25,214 nt of DNA from Aplysia californica (taxonomy: Eukaryota; Mollusca; Gastropoda; Aplysiida; Aplysiidae), in the NCBI RefSeq assembly GCF_000002075.1, contig NW_004797819.1:313057-338270 (forward strand), given 5' to 3'. Within the stretch, counting starts at the first letter, position 1. Each line of letters opens with the position of its first letter. Below are positions 11,955 through 21,900 of the stretch, one piece after another. A model generated the notes under the pieces. The model saw only the letters and a program-made list of their open reading frames with translations, searched no databases and was not told the DNA's origin. The translations under genes were made by a program, and so were the position numbers.

Positions 11955-12897
11955 TATTTAATGAATAAACGTATCTAGATGTAGATCTAGATTTTGATGT
12001 GAACCCAGCCAAGAGTGTGCAGTTCGGTCTAGATTTAGAGTCTAGATAGATCTAATATCTAGATCTAGACATCTAGATTAGATCTAGATTCTAGATCTAG
12101 ATACGTTTATTCATTAAATACTCTCTCTCTGGGCTAAAAATAATAAATTATGGTAACACTAGATCGATACACCGCCCGAGATGATCAGTAGCCTTGCATT
12201 GTAACCAAAGATAGTACAGCCTACCGTAGGGTGTAGTATCTTTGTTGTAACCAATGTAAACTACCGCTCGCTCAGCGAGCCAATCACAATCCAACATTTT
12301 GGGGTCCACCTAGACACCATGACTACATAGACCCCAATCGGGGAGTACGTAGACACTTCCAAAACTAAAACTAACCACCTGAACATTCACAGAGAGAGCA
12401 CTATCAAGGCCATTCTGGGGCCAAAAGAGGAAGATGACAGCCCCATTCAGAGCCAACAGTTTCTCATCTGTCAAAGTTCTGTCAAGCTCAACAGTTTCCA
12501 AGTGAAAATTGTGCAGCCCAGAAATAACGAGTCCAACACAGTTGATGAGAAGGAATTGGAGATCAGGTACGAGGATGGAGGACGGCTGAGCCTCTGGGAT
12601 GGAGAGACTGAACTCTCTCAGTTTGGAAATTCGCTGGAACTGAGAATTTATCTCAAACGGAACTTTAGAAAGCAGATTCTTCCTAATAAGGATGGTAAGA
12701 ATTATCTCTCAGCAATAAAGTTGAAAACTCTTAATATCACGTCATCGTCGTTGTAAATGAATGTGACCGAGACGTTGCCAGTGGCTCACCGGCTCAGTTA
12801 TAGATCCCTGGTTTAAAGTCTGTTTAGAACATATTTCTGCATTTTCCATCTCAGCTGTTTAGCTGTTATTTTGTCATCAGCGTCTAGAATCTAATGG

Positions 12898-12932
<35 letters not shown>

Positions 12933-15900
12933 GATTGCATTTATATAGCGCTCTATTCCATACTAGTATAAGCTCTGAGCGCTTTACACCAATCACATAA
13001 TCATTCACACAAGCTAAAATATTTTACAGAAACAAGAAAAACCAGTTCAACCACATAAAGAACTTTCACAACCATACATTAACTATATACGAAAGGAATA
13101 AACAACACTAAAATGCTAAGTCCTGGCTGCCTCATCTATAAGATGCTAACTAAGGGCTTGCTGTTCAAATTGCACCAGTCAATGTGTGTTTGTTTGGGTG
13201 GTTGTATGCTATGCAGACTGTGGTGTCAATGGCCTAGTGGTTAGGCTCTCGGACTTGAAACCGTAAGGTTGTGGGTTTGAATCCTGTCAGGGACCTGACG
13301 TTGTGTCCTTGGGAAGGGCATTTTACACAAACTTTCCTCACTTCACCCAGATGTAAATTGGGCCACCTGGTTGTAGATACCGAAAGATCTTGTCAGTTTG
13401 TCAGTGTTTGAGCGCCTGCAACCCGCAGCTTGCACTGTATGCTTCCCAAGAAGCCAAATATGTTTCTGAGTGCTCTAGGGTCTGCTGTGGTAATAGTAGT
13501 TGTAAAGCACATAGAGCGTGCTGTAGAGTGTGGCTATGCACTATATGTAAATGCAATTATTATTATCATCATCATTATTATTATTACTATTATCATTACT
13601 ATTATTATTAGTATTATTATTACATGCAAGAAAACGTTTAGGTTCACTGTGGACTGCTGTTTTTTGTTATTACTGTCTCATTTTTTGGAGTGAATTTGAC
13701 TTGTTGATTAAGTTGATCATGTGGGTGGTTGGTGGGCGCTCTGGTGTGGTTTGCTACTTCTTTCCTATCAAACATCTATCATCCTTGCCTTATCGCTATT
13801 TTTTTTTGGGGGGGGGGGGGTAAAAACGCCTGTGTTTAATTCAGTATGACTGTAGTGGACGGGGGAAAGAAAGAGGACAGTTCTTGGGTATTTTTAATTT
13901 CCTGTTTGTGCATCAGCTCCAGTGCCGGCGTCTGTGGTGTCATGATCAGACACTTTGCTGTCGCACATCGGAGACTTGAGTTCGATTCACGAGTGGGGAG
14001 AGAATTTTTTATCGAGTATCTCGGTCTTTCTGCTGGGACATGGTATCGCTCTCAGCCGTCCTCTTAAATGGTTTAAATTGTCTCGGTCTTTCTGCTGGGA
14101 CATGGTATCGCTCTCAGCCAGCCTCTTATTAAATGGTTTAAAGTATCTCGGTCTTTCTGCTGGGACATGGTATCGCTCTCAGCCGGCCTCTTAAATGGTT
14201 TAAATTGTCTCGGTCTTTCTGCTGGGACATGGTATCGCTCTCAGCCGGCCTCTAAAATGGTTTAAAGTATCTCGGTCTTTCTGCTGGGACATGGTATCGC
14301 TCTCAGCCGGCCTCTTAAATAGTTTAAATTGTCTCGGTCTTTCTGCTGGGACATGGTATCGCTCTCAGCCGGCCTCTTAAATGGTTTAAATTGTCTCTGT
14401 CTTTCTGCTGGGACATGGTATCGCTCTCAGCCGGCCTCTTAAATGGTTTAAATTGTCTCGATCTCTCTGCTGGGACATGGTATCGCTCTCAGCCGGCCTC
14501 TTAAATGGTTTAAATTGTCTCTGTCTTTCTGCTGGGACATGGTATCGCTCTCAGCCGTCCTCTTAAATGGTTTAAATTGTCTCGGTCTCTCTGCTGGGAC
14601 ATGGTATCGCTCTCAGCCGGCATCTTAAATGGTTTAAATTGTCTCTGTCTTTCTGCTGGGACATGGTATCGCTCTCAGCCGGCCTCTTAAATGGTTTAAA
14701 TTGTCTCGGTCTCTCTGCTGGGACATGGTATCGCTCTCAGAGGGCATCTTAAATGGTTTAAATTGTCTCGGTCTCTCTGCTGGGACATGGTATTGCTCTC
14801 AGCCGGCCTCTTAAATGGTTTAAATTGTCTCGGTCTCTCTGCTGGGACATGGTATCGCTCTCAACCGGCCTCTTAAATGGTTTAAATTGTCTCGGCCTCT
14901 CTGCTGGGACATGGTATCGCTCTCAACCGGCCTCTTAAATGGTTTAAATTGCGTCATTGGGGCGGCGCAAAAACACTTATTTTTTTAAGACAATTAAAAC
15001 AGTTTTTTTTATTTTAACCAGCGCCAGTGGTAGCGGAGATCAACAGCTGGTACAAGTCTGAAAGTCTAGACTATTATATCTCCACTGATGACAACACAAG
15101 GGACTCTGATGAGGACAAGGACAAAGCTGAGGGGACCAGCGTCTTTGTTGAAGAGGACATCAAACTGGTCGCAGAAATTCCTGGTTTGTTTACTGTTATT
15201 TATATATCGTTGCAGTCGCAAGCGATCCACTTAAGTCCAAATTTTGAGACTTAAAAAAAAAAATATTTCCACTCTCTCAAAGCTCTATCAGAGATGTGCC
15301 TTTCGATATCACCAACATGCAGTTTATTGCTATGCTCAAGGCGTACAATATTTTTGCCTTTCTTGATTCTTTATAGGAACAGCACAACAAAAACTAGTTT
15401 TTTTGTCTCTGATTTTTAAAGCGGACTTAAATGGATTGCTTGGGGTGCCGACGATAATGTCGATGTCCGTTTCTAACTGTGTATCCGCTAGGTCTAACAT
15501 TATGTTGTTCATAAACCGCACTTGTCACAATTGGTGATACTTTTATAAGTAATCAGATTTACCAGTCTTTATCAGTGGAAATGAATAAATTCACCTTACT
15601 TAACGGGAGGAGCTACCCTTGAGGACCATTTTCTATGTCTGTTGCTCTTGGTTGATCGGCTATGCCAACCTGTGTTTTTGTTCTGTAAATTATGATCTGA
15701 AATGCAGGATCTTAGCCGAATGTAGACCTTCAGAGCAGGATCTTTGGGGTGACTTTTGTATAGTAAAATTTCTGATTTCGTAAAACAGTCCGATCCTTAA
15801 GGAACCGGGATCGTAAGCGGTGAGATCTTAGGCAGAGACTATTGTAGTCGGTTCCCTGTCAGTTATCAGTTATATATACAGTGGCGTCCAAAAGAAACTT

Positions 15901-18900
15901 GGAAATTATGTAATCACCCAATCATCGTGTTAAAGCCTTGCATGGCACCCTCAAGCAAAGCAGTACATTGCATATCCAATGAATGGAGACTTTTGTCTCT
16001 GCAATAAAAGGTATTTTATTACAATACTTTCAAACAAAACAGAAAACGGAGCAATCACAATTACCACGCAAATTTCATAGATGAAATATTAATGTGTCAG
16101 ATGATGCAGAATATGATTAGCTTTAAATTTATCTGCTGCATGAGTGGGTAGTGTGCAAGGCTTTATAACACAATGATTGGGGGATTACATTCTAAGTTTT
16201 TTTTTGGATGCCACTGTATATGACCTAATTGTGTTGCAAGTGCGGTAAAACTCATACTGAAACTTTAAAAAAAATATATATATATTCCTTCTATATTCTT
16301 TGCAGACAGGAACCCCTTCGTTTTTAAAGACAAGGTTCAGGTTCAAGTGAGGTCAGGTGCTGATATGAAGTTCCTGACGCGGGTGCAAGTGAACTCCGCA
16401 AATACGGATGTGCTGAGGGTAAATTATTTCATTTGTGTCTGACTCGTAACCGTTTTGTGTCGGTCGGGCCGTTAAAGCCATGTACATTTAAATTACTTTA
16501 ACAATGTATCTGCGAAATTAGGTCACACACTTCTATCGTCTATCAGGGATTACTTTAACAGTGTATCTGCAAAATTAGGTCACACACTTCTATTGTCTAT
16601 CAGAGGGGATATCTCACGTGGAACAAAGCTGAGGATTTTCAATTAAAATGTGACGTTAGTCCTGTGTATGGATGTGAGACGGTGGGTGGTTGGCAGGTGC
16701 TCTGGTGTGGTTTGCTCCTTCTTTCCCTTCAAACTTTTATCATCCTTTTCTCTCCTCCTTCTTAATTGTGTTTGTTACTCTCTTGTAACACCTCTAATCC
16801 ACGGCACTTATATGACCTTATTGTGTTGCAATTGCTGTAAAACTCTTACTAAAACAAAATACAATTTTTTCATATATTTCTCTTTACTTTTACTATTACT
16901 TCACCTGTTTATCTTTACTTTTGAAAACAACAACTATTGTTTCGTTTATTTCCCTATACTTTTACTATCATCTCATTGCACCTATTTTTTAAAACTTTAC
17001 TTCTTAACTATTATTTTACCTATTTCTCTTTCCTGCTTTACTTTTACTTCACTTATTTTTCCCTTTATTTTTGGAACTATCGCTTCTTCTATTTCTCTGC
17101 ACTTTTTTTGAAAAGCCATTCTCACCTATTTTTCTTTATTCTTACTATTATTTCACCAGTTTCTCTTCTCTGCTTTTACTTTTATTTCAACGATTTCTGT
17201 TCACATGATTACTATTATTTCATCTACTCCCCTTCCCTGCTTTTTCTTTTATTTCAACGATTTCTGTTCACATGATTACTATTATTATTTTCATCTACTC
17301 CCCTTCACTGCTGTTACTTTTATTTCACCTATTTCTCTCTATTGTTGCTATTGTCTCATACATTTTTCTTGACGGCTTTCACTTTTATTTCACCTATTTC
17401 TTTCTATTGTTGCTATTGTCTCATACATTTTTCTTTACTGCTTTCACTTTTATTTCACCCTTTTCTCTTTATTGTTACTATTATCTCACATATTTTTCTT
17501 GACGGCTTTCACTTTTATTTCAACGATTTCTGTTCACATGATTACTATTATTTCATCTACTTCCCTTCACCGCTTTTACTTTTATTTCACCCTTTTGTCT
17601 CTATTGTTACCATTATCTCTCATATTTTTTTGAACTGATTTTTCTTTTATTTCACCTATTGCTCTTTATTTTGACTTTTATTTCACCTATTGCTCTTTAT
17701 TTTTATTTTTATTTCACCTATTGCTCTTTATTTTGACTTTTATTTCACCTATTGCTCTTTATTTTTAATTTTAATTCACCTATTGCTCTTTACTCTTGCT
17801 TTTATTTCTCCTTTTTCTCTTTATTTTTTAATTTTGTCTCACCCACTTCTCTTTACTTTTACTTTAATTTCACATATTTCTCTTTACTTTTACGTATATA
17901 TATCATATTATACTTATCGCTGTTACTTTTATTTCACGTATTTCTCTTTACTTTTACGTATATATATCATATTATACTTATCGCTGTTACTTTTATTTCA
18001 CGTATTTCTCTTTACTTTTATGTATATATATCATATTATACTTATCGCTGTTACTTTTATTTCACGTATTTCTCTTTACTTTTACATATATATCATATTA
18101 TACTTATCACTGTTGTGATACGGTCTCCCTTTAAGCTAATGCAACAACTGTGTATGTGTCTTATGTGTGTGTCTTATGTGACACTATACAACAACTGTAT
18201 GTGTCTTATGTGGCACTATACAACAACTGTATGTGTCTTATGTGTGTGTCTTATGTAGCACTATACAACAACTGTATGTGTCTTATGTGGCACTATACAC
18301 TGTTTAATTGTTTAATGTGTCTTATGTGGCACTATGCAACAACTGTTTAATTGTTTAATGTGTCTTATGTGTGTGTCTTATGTGACACTATACAACAACT
18401 GTGTGTGTGTCTTATGTGGCAATATGCAACAACTGTGTATGTGTCTTATGTGACACTATACAACAACTGTGTGTGTGTGTCTTATGTGACACTATACAAC
18501 AACTGTGTATGTGTCTTATGTGACACTATACAACAACTGTGTGTGTGTCTTATGTGGCACTATATGACAACTGTGTATGTGTCTTATGTGACACTATACA
18601 ACAACTGTGTGTGTGTCTTATGTGGCACTATGCAACAACTGTGTATGTGTCTTATGTGACACTATACAACAACTGTGTGTGTGTATCTTATGTGACACTA
18701 TACAACAACTGTGTATGTGTCTTCTGTGACACTACACAACAACTGTGTGTGTGTCTTATGTGGCACTATATGACAACTGTGTATGTGTCTTATGTGGCAC
18801 TGTACAACAGCTTTTCTTTCTCAGCCATTCATGCAGCCCTCTCACATCATCATCATCTTTGCCTTTTTCACCCTGGATCAGGATATAGGCCACGAACAAA

Positions 18901-21900
18901 CACTTTCCACTTTTCCCTGTCCTGGGCGAGTCGCTTGATGTCACTCCATGTCTTCCCACTTTTCTGTACATCCATTTGCGTGACTCTTCTTCGGGTTCCA
19001 CGAGGTCTTCCCCTTCTTGACTTCCTGAAAGTGTGCCCAATCCATCGCCAACACCCTCTTCCCACCTCATCTTTGACTGGGTGTGTCTCATTCCCCTGAA
19101 TAATTCCTCGTTGCTGATTCTGTCTGTTCATCTGATCCTCAGTAGCATCCTCAGACACTCTGTGGGTGGTTGGTGGGTGCTCTGGTGTAATTTGCTCCCT
19201 CTTCCCCATCAAATATCTATCGTCCTTTTCTCTTATTCTTTGCACGTTACTCTCTTGTAATATGTCTAATCTTCGACACTTACATAACCTAATTGTGTTG
19301 CAAGTGCTGTAAAACGCTTAAACTTAAACTAAACTAAAAACTCTCTCTTCAGGGTTTCAGCGAAGGTTTGGTTCGATGTCACAAGCTGCATCAGGTGTCG
19401 AGGAAGAATTTTGTGGGCCTATGCGGAATGATTCTCAACACAAGCTCCTCATCTGTGCTGGTGGAGCATGCGCCGAGTGGAGACCTGCTCACCTATCTTA
19501 GGGAAGGCGTCAAACTGAGAATTAAAGTGAACATCATGGAACAGATTGTGCATGTTCTTCAGGTCATGGTAAGTACATAAGTATATTTTTATCAAGGGGA
19601 GGGTGACTATTAAATCACTGAGCCCAGGCCAGTATGAAGTAGCAGTGGTCATTTGGTCACTTTTAAGGACAAACAGGCTAACCCAGACTTCGGGGGTTTC
19701 CAGAAAACTTGACCTACGCCAAAAGCGGGCGTTGCCCTACCTATAGGAGAAGTTTGGTTTCATTGGTGCGAATATTTGTCTATAGAGAAAACTGTCCTTG
19801 TTTTTTAATGAAACCGAACAAGGGGCTAAAACTTTACCTTTGATTTTCTCAAAACAGCATTTTTCGGGATAGCCCACTTGTCCTTAAAAGCGACCATTTA
19901 TACTAGCTATTTTCACGCTGAACTCATTGACTACCGCGAGCTGTGTTTCATGGCTGGTGTTGCTCCCAATACTGGACCGCCAGCCATGTTTCACGGCTCT
20001 CCACTTCCTGCTTCAAAACCAGTCCTACTTTTGTAATAATCGAAACTGAAATCTCAGGCTGAAGAATGATCGTTTTCAGCAACGTGTTGAGAAAGGTCAT
20101 TATTTCCCTTTTATTTTTCTATTTAACACATTACGGGGCTAATATTGAAAATTGAACTCAAAATCTTTAATTTGTCAGAGAGTAAGCAGAATTATAAAGT
20201 AGGTCACATATAGGGCCCGCCCGGTTCAGGTGAGGGAAAACCCGCCCCTGGATGTGTAAGAGTTTTTAAAAAGTCTCAGGAATGTAAATATGAAGCAACT
20301 GGTTTAATTTTTCACTGTGTTACTTTCTCTTCAACTATTGAAAGGTTGTTGGGAGTGGTGGCTTAAAAAGCCACATGGCTAAGTGCTCCTCTGTTTCACC
20401 AACAGTTTCCTCTTATCTGTTTCGGACATATTAGTCATGCGCGCTCATATGACCTCAGCAGTTGCGAGCGCCGTAAAACCCTATACTACATACATATTAG
20501 TCATGAAAGTACACATCAGTACCGTGAGTGAGTCTTTTGGCTTTTTTCCACCACTCATTCAACACCTTTGTAGACATAACGGCAACAGGGAATCCTCTAG
20601 AGATAAAACTATCAAGTTTCATCGCATTATCATTGAAAGTGACCCCCCCCCCCCTCATCCTCCACCCCCCACCCCCAAAGGAAGTAACAATATTCACTAC
20701 TAACATATGGAGGAAATGAAACTACACACAGATGATTTCCCTTCCTTTTCAGCCACCGAATTCTGTGTTTTTAACTCATGATTAATATACCCCCAAACCC
20801 CATCCGATGGATTCATTATGTCATCAGTGGCATATCAGCGATAAACATCCACATGGGTTAAAAAAAACCAGTCGCTTTGAAAATGGTTGCAAAATCCAGG
20901 AGGAGACTGGGATAAAAGTGGGAAATTTTTTCTCTTTTTTTTTGGTGTGTTTTACGGCGCTGGCAACCGCATAAGGTCATATGAGCGCACAGGACACTCA
21001 TTTTCAGTTGGTAGGAAATTTTAAATTTTGCCCTGGTGATGGCCGAAGCGTACTCTAATTGTGAGTCAGCGTGGTGGAATCAGGCTCTCGTCAAAATAAT
21101 CAAAGTGAAGAAACTTGCATTTTTCCGCAGGTTCGTGAATTTTTTTCAAATTTTTGTTATTTGGCTCAACACCTTTCATGCCCATTAATGAACTCATTTC
21201 TGTGTGGATTTTTCTTAAAAATGTAAATATTCAGTTACCACGGACTCTTAAGCCAAAGAAATAACTAATCTTTGGCGGCCATTTTCTCACTAATTTTACC
21301 CCTGAACACAGGTGACCCCTACCCCTTTCATTCGCAAATATCTCGACTTGTATTCAAGATAAATGAATATATTTTTCATCCAAATAAAGACAAGTGAACA
21401 AGCTTTAAGATGATACCAATAACTCTACATGCCCAAAAATTGACGAGAGCCTGATTCCACCACGCTGTCTCACAATTGATTTTGGACCTCGAAGGGATCT
21501 TTCACATGCGCAGCTTGCTCTCGGGACCTCCGAGATTTTTCACCCTTATCTGAGAAGACTATGTGTTAGATAATAATAATAATAATGGATTGCATTTATA
21601 TAGCGCATACCCACTTATGCAATGTTCTATGCGCTTAACATGATCCATATTATGGATTTACAAATCAATTTTAAAGGTACATAGTGTTACATACTCGTGC
21701 AAACACCTATTCACTCACGCACGCACCACACACGCACATACGCACATACAAACTCACAACGATCTACAGCTTGGATGGATTCTGTCTAATCGAAATATGA
21801 TGAAAATAGAAATGCTTTTAGTTTCTTCTTAAAAATTTCTAGATTTTCTGCTTCTCTGATAGTTTTTGGAAGCCTATTCCAAACAAGTGGGGCAAAATAT

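Larger units (their letters stand above)
11531..12375 (+). mobile_element. SINE family G interrupted by a foldback element, next to the exon 4 acceptor
   Basis: The SINE runs from GTGGTTGGCTGGTGCTCTGG (11531) to ACTAAAACTAAA (11705) and its tail resumes at 12361 (AAAACTAAAACTAAC). A possible old target duplication is TAACCAACTTAATA (11517-11530) against TAACCACCTGAACA (12372-12385), 11 of 14 matching. The resumed tail ends 17 nt before the acceptor and supplies a CTAAC word at 12371-12375 suited to be the branch point. Confidence 0.75.

Noticed and set aside
16650-18258. Long frames rich in Phe, Leu, Ser and Tyr resembling membrane proteins
   Set aside because: They lie in a pyrimidine-rich tandem repeat; the hydrophobic composition follows from TTT/CTT/TAT codons and overlapping frames look alike.
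18150-19099. Repeating Cys/Tyr/Val-rich frames in the 32-36-bp minisatellite, up to 186 residues
   Set aside because: Unit-length change in steps of two keeps frames open by chance; the sequence lies in an intron and has no start or splice context.
20641-20706. Proline-rich frame in intron 7
   Set aside because: Produced by a poly-C tract; no conserved context.
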